DNA of 64,000 nucleotides from Synergistaceae bacterium (lineage in GTDB: Bacteria > Synergistota > Synergistia > Synergistales > Aminobacteriaceae): the NCBI GenBank assembly GCA_017448375.1, contig JAFSLR010000313.1:4475-68474 (forward strand), written 5' to 3'. Positions 7,661 to 16,462 of the stretch are shown piece by piece. The notes beneath the pieces are model-generated. The model saw only the letters and a list, made by a program, of their open reading frames with translations, was not told the origin of the DNA and ran no database searches. How positions within the stretch are numbered: the stretch's first letter is position 1; the number at the start of each line of letters is the position of its first letter. A program made the position numbers and the translations under genes.

Positions 7661-8566
7661 ATGAAAAATTATGAGTTCTACGAATTATGCAAAGAAGCAA
7701 CTGCAGAGGAAGTTAAGGCCGCCATAAATTCCGGGGCTGACCCGAACGCAAGAGTTAAGTATGGCAGGACTGCTTTAACTGCTGCCTGCAACTGCAACAC
7801 TTCTGCTGTTGTAAAAGTACTGCTTGAGGCCGGAGCCGATCCAAACGCAACAGAATTTGAAGGCTGGACAGCGTTAATGTCGGTAGTTGATAAAGACGAG
7901 GTTGAACTCAAAACCGTTAAACTGCTAATAGATGCCGGAGCTGACGTAAATGCAAAAAATGATTTCGGTACTACGCCTTTACTGCGTGCTGTATGCTGGA
8001 ACAACCGACCCGATATTGTCAAAGTTTTACTTGAGGCTGGAGCTGATATGTATGCTTTTGGGGCCATAGGCTTTGATGATTTTGAATACGGCTCTACAAC
8101 GCCTGTACAAGCATCCATTGCTAAATGGGATAACACGATCATCAAAATTTTTCTCGATGCTGGAGTAGACGTAAACAGAAGATATGGAGGCGGCCAAACT
8201 CTTCTCATTGAGGCAGCAGGCATGTATAAAAGTGCTGACACCGTCAGGTTTCTGCTTGATGCCGGCGCTGATGTCAATATGAGGCGTTACGATGATTTCA
8301 CAGCATTGCTAGCGGCTGCAGAATGTTATACATCACCTGATGCTGAAGACACTATAAAAATGTTATTAGATGCTGGAGCTGACCCCAATGTCAGATATAA
8401 CGGCCTGTATGCTCTTGATTATGCCCGTAGAAATGAAGCACTTAAAGGTACTGAGGCATTGAGACGTCTTGAAGCTGTCACAGAAATTCTCCCAGACATC
8501 CAGAAAAAGGTGTCTCAGTTGAAGAGTTTGAGCGTATTCTGGAGTACGGTTCACTTGGCAGAGTAA
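7661..8566 (+). pseudogene. Ankyrin-repeat protein, 5' part (frame ends early)
   Basis: 301 aa, ankyrin repeats throughout, each near 33 residues with the AGADPNA or AGADVNA turn. The last 20 residues (after KK at codons 8504-8509) no longer look like the family. In the -1 frame the sequence continues as VSVEEFERILEYGSLGRV and then AIEAGAD, a normal module header. The real gene therefore runs on into the frame of 8629-10344. The shift falls on CAG AAA AAG G, an A5 run with tandem lysine codons that is both slippery and error-prone. Ankyrin proteins bind other proteins; no enzymatic domain is seen. The whole gene would encode about 894 aa. Confidence 0.75.
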
Positions 8567-8628
8567 AAGAAGCTATAGAAGCTGGCGCTGATCTTCATGC
8601 TGCGGATAAACCATATGGCGAAACTCCT

Positions 8629-10344
8629 ATGATCTTCACATTACGAAGACGGCCGGAGCCTGAACTGATAAAACTCTTATTGGATTCAGGTATTGATGTT
8701 AATGAAACAGGAGAGAAAGGCAGCCTATACGAAGGTGTAACATTTTTAATGGTTGCGCTTACTATGCCTCAAAATACGTACTTTAAGGAAAGCCCCTATG
8801 AGGTTATAAAGTTGCTAATTGATTATGGAGCTGACGTAAACACAAAAAATCCCAACGGAGCGACTACCTTAATGATAGCTGCATATAATCGTGATCTGGA
8901 AGTTTTGAAACTGTTGATAGCTTCCGGAGCGGAAATTAACGCTAAGAATAATGAGGGATATACTGCTTTAATGGCCGCAGCTTATAGAGGCGATTATGAG
9001 AGCGTGAAGTTCTTTTTGAGCTTGGGAGCTGATGTTTCAGCGAAAGATATTACAGGAAGGACTGCACTAATTGAAGTAATGAATAACCTCAATTATATTT
9101 CAATACTTGATGGCATAAAAACTATTAGACTTTTAATCTCATCAGGAGCTGAGGTGAACTTAAAAGCACTTGATGAGGGCATATGGACCAGCGGGAATGG
9201 AGAATGCTATAGAACCCCTCTAATGATGGCAGTAAATTACAACAAAACTTTCTACGATGCTATGGAAGAAGTGTGCCCATTGCCGGAGATAGTTGAATTT
9301 CTGTTAAATGCCGACGCAAAAATCAATGAAGTAGACAGCGAAGGTAATACAGCATTAATGCTTGCGGTACAAGTGAATAATCCAGATTGCAAAGTGATTG
9401 AAACGCTCTTGGACGCTGGTGCTGATGTTAATGTTGAATGTAATGGGTTAAGGGCTGTAGATTATGCAAGAAGAAACCCTAAGCTAGTCGGCACCGAGAT
9501 ATTCAAGAGACTTGAGAGCATGACCAAACCCTTGAGCTATAAGCGTCATGCAAATGCCTCTGAAATGCTAGAGTTTATCTATAAAAATCTAGCAGACGAG
9601 CTAAAAGCCGTCATAGCTGATGGTGCAAATGTCAACGAAAGGGAAAAAGAAGGTGGCTGGACAATATTGATGAGCGCTGTACACTCAGAAGAAGTTGATC
9701 TTGAGATTATAAAAATTCTTCTTGAGTCTGGTGCTGAAATAAATGCAATAGATGAATTTCATGAAACAGCCCTGAAAAAAGCGGTCTATAACCAATATAA
9801 TGAAAAAAGTCTTGACGTCATCAAGCTCTTAATTGATGCAGGAGCGGACATAAATGCAGCAAATGATGAAGGCTGGACACCTCTGATGGAAGCAGCATAT
9901 CACAACAATCCTGACATTGTGAAACTGCTTGTTGATTGCGGTGCAGACGTAAATATTGAGCGCAAGGGGTTACGAGCCATTGATTATGCTTACGGTAACA
10001 AGTTAATGGCAAACACACAGGCGCTCAAAAAACTTGAAGCAATGACTGCTCGTAGAGATAATCACCGTAAAATTACGGACGACGAGTTTGTGGAAATCTG
10101 TGAAATAGGTTCGTTGCAACAGATAGAAAAAGCACTAAAAGCCGGAGCTAATGCTGATGCTAGAGACAGTATGGGAGCTACAATGCTTATGAACGCAGTC
10201 AGCGATCATGATAGCCCTAACCCTGAACTTATAAAACTGCTTTTAAATTATGGTGCTGATGTAAACGCAAGAGATTATAACAGATCAGTGCTAATGCAAG
10301 CGGTTCATCATGCTTCGATTCAAGAAAAACGGCATATTTCCTAA
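8629..10344 (+). pseudogene. Ankyrin-repeat protein, 3' part (continuation of 7661 in the -1 frame)
   Basis: 571 aa from the first ATG, though the open frame reaches back to about 8510. It contains many ankyrin repeats (turns GADVN, GAEIN). The order of elements is modular: a header with a short Glu-rich helix and a GA(D/N)-V-N-E turn, several repeats, then a closing motif LRAxDYA followed by LKKLEAMT. Such modules are seen at 7661, 8510, 9545 and 10075. The last is cut off after two repeats, ending EKRHIS. Nothing resembling more repeats follows in any frame, so the gene may be truncated. The neighbours give no clear functional link. Confidence 0.75.
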
Positions 10345-10431
10345 AATTACAGAATCGGGGTGTTCTTGTTTTAATATGACGATTCCCACACACAAGAATA
10401 TTCACGCAAGGATACCCATTAAAAAAGTTAT

Positions 10432-10456
10432 GGCCGGCAGGTTTGCACTGTCGGCC
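10432..10456 (-). terminator. GC-rich hairpin, possible minus-strand terminator
   Basis: The arms GGCCGGCAG and CTGTCGGCC pair with one G-T wobble around a 7-base loop. On the minus strand a run of six T follows five bases after the stem. No minus-strand gene upstream is obvious, so its role is uncertain. On the plus strand no T run follows. Confidence 0.3.
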
Positions 10457-10703
10457 GGTCTGTAGTAAAATTCTTGTTAGCTAAAAAATTCGATGGGAGT
10501 AGTATAACATGTTAGTAAAACTTTTCAAAGTATTTTCAGATCAGAGACACACAGTTCCAAACTTGGTTCATAGCTCATTTAGAGCAAACAACAGGGTTCG
10601 TCTTATTAAGCCCTAATAAAAATATTGCTCCTATATCCTCACCCTAGGAAAGTTGACGGATAAAAAGGAGCTTAAGTTGCGGGCACTCTAAGGAGCGGAG
10701 TGA

Positions 10704-10740
10704 CTTTTCATATTCTAACACATTTTAGAAATATGAAAAG
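10704..10740. repeat. Inverted repeat upstream of the replication gene
   Basis: Left arm CTTTTCATATTCTAA at 10704-10718 and right arm TTAGAAATATGAAAAG at 10725-10740 are complementary apart from one bulged base, with a 6-base centre. The position, about 150 bp before the leader peptide and initiator gene, suits an operator or initiator-binding palindrome. No T tract follows, so a terminator is less likely. Confidence 0.45.
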
Positions 10741-10890
10741 CCCACGCTAAGAGAAAGTCTCCCAAAAGAAAGTCTCTCACCCCCTTTAAGAAAAGAGTTC
10801 CCGCAATACTAACCTTGAAAATTGAGTCCCTCAGAGGGATTTATAAGTAACCTAGAAGTAAGTAACCTTAAATAAGGAGGCAACAAACCT

Positions 10891-10983
10891 ATGCAACAAC
10901 ACAAAGAAACGCAACTACCCCAAGCAATGCGGAAACACCAAAAGGGAGTGATGGGAAATGGCAATAACCTTTCGTATTCTTGA
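10891..10983 (+). CDS. 30-codon leader peptide overlapping the replication gene start
   Basis: ATG at 10891 follows a strong AAGGAGG. The 30-residue product starts MQQHKETQLP and has no recognised domain. Its frame runs past the ATG of the initiator gene (10958) and stops at 10983, a 26-bp overlap. The downstream gene has its own weaker AAGGGAG site inside this frame. Such an arrangement is typical of translational coupling that limits initiator synthesis in plasmids. Reality of the peptide is inferred from the ribosome binding site only. Confidence 0.45.
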   Translation: MQQHKETQLPQAMRKHQKGVMGNGNNLSYS

Positions 10984-13255
10984 TGAAGCCGTCGCGGCAG
11001 ACCGAAATTTGCCTGGACCGGCGTTGAGGCTTTACATACTCATGCTCAATCTTGTCAACGTCAAAACGCGTGAGGGAGCGCTCTACATTAGCCAAATCGC
11101 AAAAGAGTACAATCGGTCAGAGCGTACAGTTCAGAGGTGGCTCGCTTTCCTAGCCAACGAGAATCTCATTGAGCGGCATTTCAGAAAAAGCAGGAGTAAC
11201 CCCCGCTGGAATGAAAAGAGCACGTTCGTAGTTCGCGGCAATGACGCGAAAAGATATGCGGATACTAGGTTTGCGGAGTTGAGCCGTCAAAAAGTGTCAC
11301 CAGGTGGTGACACTCAGCGTCACCCAGGAATTTTGAGTAGGGATTCTAAGGATATAGAAGATACTCTAAGGAGGGAAAATAAAGACCTACCTGAAGAGTA
11401 TGCTATTGAAGAAGCCCAACCGTATGGTGAAGAACCCACAACAAAGACTCTGTCGAAGAACGAAGCCGATCAGCAAGAACTGATTCAAGCCGTCCCAGAG
11501 ATCATGCGCACGACTGCTGAGTATCTTCTGCTCAAGACCGGCAGGACTTCTCTGAAACCGAAAGAAGTCAAGGCTCTCATTGAGCTCTCCCAGAACCACA
11601 CCCCTGCCCGTGTTCAGAAAGAGATAGACATATGTGTTGAGCGTTTCCGGCAGAATGGCAGAAAGCTGAACGGCCTGTATGCCGGATACATAGCCACCTG
11701 TCTGCGCGATCAGAAAAGCTGCACCACTGCTAGTAAGAGCACACCTGCTCGAAAGAACGACAAGGACAGGAACAAGGAAGCCCCAAATTCAGCACCTACC
11801 GACGCTCTAGTGCAGTTCTCTATTACAGAGCGAGTTTTATCTCACGGGGAAGCTGAGAGTATCATTTCGGGTTATAAGCCTACAATGAAAGACTCAGACA
11901 GCTTCCCAACTGCGCTGAGAGAATTATACAGGAAAATAACTCCTGAAATGACTCTTGAAGAATATCTGCGGTTGCGACATCCGGAAGCCACGGAAGCTGA
12001 GCTGGACACCAGCAGGGTCTCAGACTGGCGCGGGCTTCAGAAGGCGTTTGAAATGGATCAGACTTGCGCAAGCTGTGATAACCCTGACAACTGTCCATTC
12101 AACCGAAAGAATGGTCGGCCAGTGACAATGGTGAAGTATCATAGGCTTGAAGTGGGCTATACTCTGCAGACCCGTTGCAAGCATGACAGAGGAAGGCCTG
12201 ATCCGGAGTTCGAAGACAGAGTAAAGCGTAGCGGGCTATCAGCGTCCCAGGTGAAGCAGACATTCGAAGGCTATGACCACAATGGAATGCCGGCTGAGGT
12301 TGTGTCGGCAAAGGCGAAGGCGATAATGGCGGCAAAGAACCACACTTCACTGATATTATCCGGAAAACCAGGCACAGGGAAGACGCATCTAGCTGTTGCG
12401 ATAGCTCTTGAAGCAATGCGTGGGGGGAAACAGGCGTTGTTCCGCACAGTGCCAGAGCTGATCGCTGAACTGAGGCAGGCTGACTGGGATCATGCGGACT
12501 TCTTCGGTTTGCGGCAGAAGTTTAGGGACGTACCATGCCTGGTTCTTGATGACTGGGGTAAAGAGAAGGCGACTGAGAAAGGGATGGAGTATCTGTACCA
12601 GATCATTGACTATCGATACCGGAAGGGGCTTCAAACTGTGATAACGACGAACGGGCTGAAAGGGGACGTAGAGCCGCTCGTATCGAGGATACTGGAGAAT
12701 GGCGAATGGGTATCGCTTCAGAATGCTGAGAATCATAGACTGAAGAAGGCTGAGAAAGTACCAGAGCCTGAAGCGAGCTTGCAAAAATCTGAAGTAAATG
12801 CATCAGAGCTTGAATCAGCCACGCCGGAGAATGAAGCGACAGTACCGGCGGAAGAACTAGCCCCCGAACCTGAAGCGGCCGAGCCTGAAGTGCCCATTCC
12901 TGAAGCGGCTGAACCTGAGCAAAACATGTTACCTGAATACGACAGCCCCGCCGTGGAAGACGACGGATTCAGAAGCATTGGGGCGGTGCTGGGGGGAGAG
13001 AAGCCGAGAAGCGGCATATATAAGTATTTCCCCAACTATGACAGACTGGATGACTATGACAAGAAGCAGGTAGCCCTTTGGTGCATGCAGAATTATGAGC
13101 GTCTTGAAGCGGAAGAAGCGGGCGAAGCTACGAAAGTTCAACAGACGAAGCCTGAACATGATCCTGCATACGACGACGAGGATTTATGGAAGGAGGACGA
13201 GGACGAGTATAGGCTTCCTGGAGACGACTTGTATAGGCCGGCTGTGGATCAGTGA
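10958..13255 (+). CDS. Fused replication initiator and DnaC/IstB-like helicase loader
   Basis: 765 aa. Residues 1-100 hold a winged helix of the replisome-organiser type (ISQIAKEYNRSERTVQRWL). A cysteine cluster (CASCDNPDNCP, later CKHD) lies near residues 368-405. An AAA+ helicase-loader domain follows with Walker A SGKPGTGKT near 468 and Walker B CLVLDDWG near 526. A tail of about 170 residues is rich in Glu, Pro and Ala (repeats of EPEAAEPE) and ends acidic. In phages and plasmids the initiator and the loader are usually separate neighbouring genes; here they are one chain. The gene probably drives replication of a plasmid-like or integrated element together with ParA and ParB downstream. 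Confidence 0.8.
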   Translation: MAITFRILDEAVAADRNLPGPALRLYILMLNLVNVKTREGALYISQIAKEYNRSERTVQRWLAFLANENLIERHFRKSRSNPRWNEKSTFVVRGNDAKRYADTRFAELSRQKVSPGGDTQRHPGILSRDSKDIEDTLRRENKDLPEEYAIEEAQPYGEEPTTKTLSKNEADQQELIQAVPEIMRTTAEYLLLKTGRTSLKPKEVKALIELSQNHTPARVQKEIDICVERFRQNGRKLNGLYAGYIATCLRDQKSCTTASKSTPARKNDKDRNKEAPNSAPTDALVQFSITERVLSHGEAESIISGYKPTMKDSDSFPTALRELYRKITPEMTLEEYLRLRHPEATEAELDTSRVSDWRGLQKAFEMDQTCASCDNPDNCPFNRKNGRPVTMVKYHRLEVGYTLQTRCKHDRGRPDPEFEDRVKRSGLSASQVKQTFEGYDHNGMPAEVVSAKAKAIMAAKNHTSLILSGKPGTGKTHLAVAIALEAMRGGKQALFRTVPELIAELRQADWDHADFFGLRQKFRDVPCLVLDDWGKEKATEKGMEYLYQIIDYRYRKGLQTVITTNGLKGDVEPLVSRILENGEWVSLQNAENHRLKKAEKVPEPEASLQKSEVNASELESATPENEATVPAEELAPEPEAAEPEVPIPEAAEPEQNMLPEYDSPAVEDDGFRSIGAVLGGEKPRSGIYKYFPNYDRLDDYDKKQVALWCMQNYERLEAEEAGEATKVQQTKPEHDPAYDDEDLWKEDEDEYRLPGDDLYRPAVDQ
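11294..11325. repeat. GTCACC iteron-like cluster inside the initiator gene
   Basis: GTGTCACC, a 4-base AGGT spacer and GGTGACAC form a perfect 8-bp palindrome at 11294-11313. A third GTCACC follows at about 11320. It lies just after the DNA-binding domain codons, where phage replisome organisers often carry their own origin. Origin function is inference. Confidence 0.35.
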
Positions 13256-13492
13256 AAGACTGATAGTTAGGCTTTGGCTGTAGTTAGAGACCCAATAATG
13301 TGGGCTTATCTTTTTGTGTTGTCAGAAGGCCTGTACTAGAATATAAGTTAATTATTATATTGATAAATTATAGACTATAGTTATATTGTAAAAGATATAT
13401 TACTATGTAAACTTCTGGACATTGGTGTCTAAAAGTGGTGTTTTGTTTTGCCCTATAAAAATGTATAATACCCAAAAAGGAAGGAACAAAGG
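13256..13492 (+). promoter_or_regulatory. AT-rich parA upstream region with promoter-like box
   Basis: This 237-bp gap is very AT-rich (TATAGTTATATTG and similar) and carries TATAAT at 13464-13469, 24 bp before the parA start. A poor -35 box (TTTTGT) lies 17 bp upstream of it. An AAGGAAGG ribosome binding site precedes the ATG at 13493. A centromere (parS) or autoregulatory site may be here, but I cannot identify one. Confidence 0.35.
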
Positions 13493-14281
13493 ATGAAAAC
13501 GATAGCAGTATCAAACCAAAAAGGCGGAGTGGGAAAGACGACGACGGCGATAAATCTCGGAGCGGCATTGGCCAAGCTAGGCAAAAAGGTCTGCCTGATT
13601 GATGCTGACCCGCAAGGAGACTTAACGCTAGGTTTAGGGTTCGGGAAATCCCATCGAATAACGCTCAAGAACAAATTGGAAGATGTGATTCTTGGAATTG
13701 AGAGCGATCCTCATGATGCAATCTTGCACCATGCGGAACGTCTTGACCTGATCCCATCGAACAAGTTACTATCCGGTCTTGATATGTCCCTTATCACAGT
13801 AGAGGATCGAGAACTTGTTCTGAGGAAGTACATATCACAGCTTACCGGAGAATATGACTATATTCTCATTGACTGTATGCCCTCACTTGGAATGCTGACG
13901 CTGAACGCACTTGTGGCCGCCAATAGTGTGCTGATACCAGTGCAGCCACAATACTATGCGGCCGATGGGCTGACTGAACTGATGCGGGTAATCCAGTCAA
14001 TGAAAAAACGATATAACCCTTCATTGGAAATTGAAGGAATATTGTTTACATTGGACAATGCGCGTTACTCAAATGCTCGTCGTATCAAGGAAAAGATAAC
14101 ACTGCTGTACGGTTCACATGTGAAGATATTCGATGTGTCAATACCGCGGTTAGAGCAGCTTTCGGAAATATCCTCAGAGGGAGTGAGCATATTTTCATAT
14201 GATCCACGAGGGAACGGGGCTATGAGCTACAAAAAGTTAGCGGAAGAAGTGGATGCAGGGACGGAGGATACAAATGCTTAA
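13493..14281 (+). CDS. parA: ParA partition ATPase
   Basis: 262 aa. The deviant Walker A KGGVGKTT lies at residues 11-18, the A' box LIDADPQGD follows near 36, and Walker B YILIDCMPS near 119. This is the MinD/ParA family that segregates plasmids and chromosomes by ATP-dependent DNA binding. There is no N-terminal HTH, so it is the short type that normally works with a ParB. The stop overlaps the start of parB by 8 bases, so the two form an operon. The presence beside a plasmid-style initiator supports an integrated or extrachromosomal replicon. Confidence 0.95.
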   Translation: MKTIAVSNQKGGVGKTTTAINLGAALAKLGKKVCLIDADPQGDLTLGLGFGKSHRITLKNKLEDVILGIESDPHDAILHHAERLDLIPSNKLLSGLDMSLITVEDRELVLRKYISQLTGEYDYILIDCMPSLGMLTLNALVAANSVLIPVQPQYYAADGLTELMRVIQSMKKRYNPSLEIEGILFTLDNARYSNARRIKEKITLLYGSHVKIFDVSIPRLEQLSEISSEGVSIFSYDPRGNGAMSYKKLAEEVDAGTEDTNA

Positions 14282-15134
14282 GAAAGAAATTAACTTAATG
14301 TCGTATGAGGATATACTGGGAGAAACAGGTCAGATAAAAGAAATCCCGCTGACGGAGCTTCATGAGTTCACAAAGCACCCGTATCAAGTCCGAGAAGACA
14401 AGGAATTTGAAGAGCTTGTGCAGAGCATAAAGGAACATGGGATACTAACACCAGGGGTAGCGAGAGAAAGAGCAGAAGGCGGCTATGAGCTGATAAGCGG
14501 ACACAGACGGAAGAGAGCCTGCGAGAAACTTGGGTTGAAGGCGATGTCAGTGATAGTCAAGGAGTTATCAGATGATGAAGCAGCAATTCTGGTAGTGGAT
14601 TCGAACGTTCAGAGGCGTAAGGTTTTTACGAGTGAAAAAGCGAAAGCATACGCACTGAAGTATGAAGCGATGCGGCATCAGGGAAAAATTGGCGGCTCAA
14701 GTCTTGAAGCGATGGGCGAGTTATTGGGAGAGAATGCCAAAAAGATACAGCGGTACATATGGCTATCTCGTTTGAAGGACGAACTGCTGGAGAAGGTAGA
14801 TGCCAGACAGATACCGTTTGTGGCCGGAGTAGAGCTTTCATTCCTGAGTCCAGGACAGCAGGAAATAGTGATAGGAGCGATCGACAAAACCGGATGTGGA
14901 AGAATTGATAGGCAGAAAGCACTTAAACTGAAAGATGCGGCGAACAAGAATGTATTGGACGAGAAGACAGCAGAAGAGATATTGCTGGTTAAGACAACGG
15001 TTGTGAGAGACATATCACTGGATACCAAGAAGCTGGAAGGGTATTTCGGAGAAGGCTTCAATCAAGGAAAGGCTGTAGAACTGATATTCGAGCTTCTGGA
15101 CAAGTGGAAAGAGGAAGCGGGGAATAGAAGTTGA
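14274..15134 (+). CDS. parB: ParB-like partition protein
   Basis: 286 aa from the ATG at 14274, chosen because ACGGAGG sits 7 bases upstream; an upstream ATG at 14253 lies inside this site. The N-terminal ParB/Sulfiredoxin fold has the region IKEIPLTEL and then ELISGHRRKRA, the arginine-rich box that binds CTP in ParB. A KorB-like helix-turn-helix region follows around residues 125-160. ParB loads at parS and stimulates ParA. The gene is coupled to parA by an 8-base overlap. Confidence 0.9.
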   Translation: MLKKEINLMSYEDILGETGQIKEIPLTELHEFTKHPYQVREDKEFEELVQSIKEHGILTPGVARERAEGGYELISGHRRKRACEKLGLKAMSVIVKELSDDEAAILVVDSNVQRRKVFTSEKAKAYALKYEAMRHQGKIGGSSLEAMGELLGENAKKIQRYIWLSRLKDELLEKVDARQIPFVAGVELSFLSPGQQEIVIGAIDKTGCGRIDRQKALKLKDAANKNVLDEKTAEEILLVKTTVVRDISLDTKKLEGYFGEGFNQGKAVELIFELLDKWKEEAGNRS

Positions 15135-15238
15135 AGGCTAATATGTCCTTGTGTGGCCTGATTTTATATTCTGGTTGGCCTGTTTAGAGGGCTATATGCT
15201 GATGGCGAGCCGATGGCGATGGTAAAATCACCACCACC

Positions 15239-16363
15239 GTGACGGTGACAATAGAAGAACTTGTCAGACGCGGATTCCTAGCGAGCCTGACTTCAACATT
15301 CACAGAGACACAGATGAACGTTGAAGGTATCAAGAAGGTTCAGGGAGATTTTGAGAAGCAGGAACTGGAATCCCGAGTGAACAGCTCAGAAGTGAACGCC
15401 AAGGTTGTTGCCGAGACAATCCTGCGCGCTGAAGACAGGACAGCGTGGTTGATCTTCTGTGTGAGCGTCTCACATGCAGAAGCGATGCGGGAAGAGTTTC
15501 GTGAGCAGGGAGTGGTTGCTGAAGCAATAACGAGCAGGACCAGCTCATCAGAACGAGAACGCATCTTCAATGACTTCAAGGCCGGAAAGATCAGAGCGCT
15601 GACGAACGTGGGAGTGGCGACAACCGGCTTCGATTATCCAGATATTGATGTCATCGTAATGGCCAGACCGACGCTTTCCCCAGGACTTTATGTTCAGATG
15701 AGCGGGCGCGGAATGTGGGTGAAAAGTCCAGGCCATCACAAGGATTGCCTTGTTCTCGACTTCGCCGGAAATATTGCTCGTCACGGAGCGGTGACGAAGA
15801 TCATTCCACCTCGCCGGACAGTGAAAGCCAGCCGAAGAACACAGGAACTGAGCGAAATGTTCAAGCTCTGCCCTAAGTGCCACGGCACCGTCATGAAGCG
15901 ATCGCGAGAGTGCGTTCATTGTGGACATATCTTCACAGAACTTTCAGAGCTGAGCACGTCAGCAGATATTATGGGTATTGAAAGTTCAGGGACTGTGGGT
16001 ACAGGATTTCAGCGAATGAAGGTAGCTTCATGGTATTGGAAGGTAGCGTTCCGGAAGAAGGATAACATGCCGATAGTGAGAGCGGACTTCTACGGAGAAG
16101 ACAAGTTGCAGGGGCCGAAGCAGTTGTTCCTCTACATAATGCAGGAAGACAGTGCAAGGGAACGAGCCTATAGGCAGATAAAGCGCCTATTGCAAGGAAC
16201 ATTTTTGCCCGAGCTTGAGAAGATGCTTGACATCAAGATACTCCAAGACTTATGCAGAGCGGCAAGGGAGAATTATGCACCGCCGTCATGGATAGAGTAT
16301 AAGGAAGAAATACGAGACGGCGGAAGGATATATTTCACGATAAGCAAGTGGGGATTTGAGTAG
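15239..16363 (+). pseudogene. SF2 helicase, C-terminal half only (5' truncated)
   Basis: 374 aa. It contains only the second RecA-like domain: LIFCVSVSHAEAM, then TNVGVATTGFDYPDIDVIVMARPT (motif V region) and YVQMSGRGMW (motif VI). A Cys4 zinc ribbon (CPKC, CVHCG) and a C-terminal region follow. Walker A and the DEAD/DEAH motif are absent upstream in every frame. The first codons (ACCACCGTGACGGTGACA) look like junction sequence. Full-length versions are common in prophages and plasmids. This is probably a recombination remnant of the replication block, and without domain 1 it cannot be an active helicase. Confidence 0.75.
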
Positions 16364-16462
16364 TTTCTTATGCCGAATAGCACTGACGCAACAAGAACTG
16401 CATCAGCATAATTGTGGGTATTACGAGAGCAGTCTATTAAAACCGCCAGTTCTGAATAGTGG

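Larger units (their letters stand above)
10345..10890. other. Gene-poor 546-bp gap before the replication gene
   Basis: No convincing gene. A 35-codon frame at 10509 has no homology cue. The gap holds a GC-rich hairpin (10432-10456), an inverted repeat (10704-10740), short direct repeats of AGTAACCT near 10846-10870, and repeated AAGAGAAAGTCTC-like tracts around 10750-10770. It may contain control sites for the downstream replication gene. Confidence 0.4.

Noticed and set aside
7678..8277. Long minus-strand frame opposite the ankyrin gene
   Set aside because: It is the mirror of repeated GAD codons in the ankyrin repeats. Serine/proline-rich content is typical of such shadows.
10509..10616. 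35-codon frame starting MLVKLFKVFSDQ
   Set aside because: The ribosome site is weak and distant, there is no recognisable domain, and the frame sits in a non-coding gap.
12733..13035. Minus-strand Ser/Gly-rich frame
   Set aside because: It is the complement of the Glu/Pro-rich tail of the initiator gene.
13256..13330. Possible terminator CCCA..TGGG followed by TTTTT
   Set aside because: The stem has only four pairs, so it is too weak to support.
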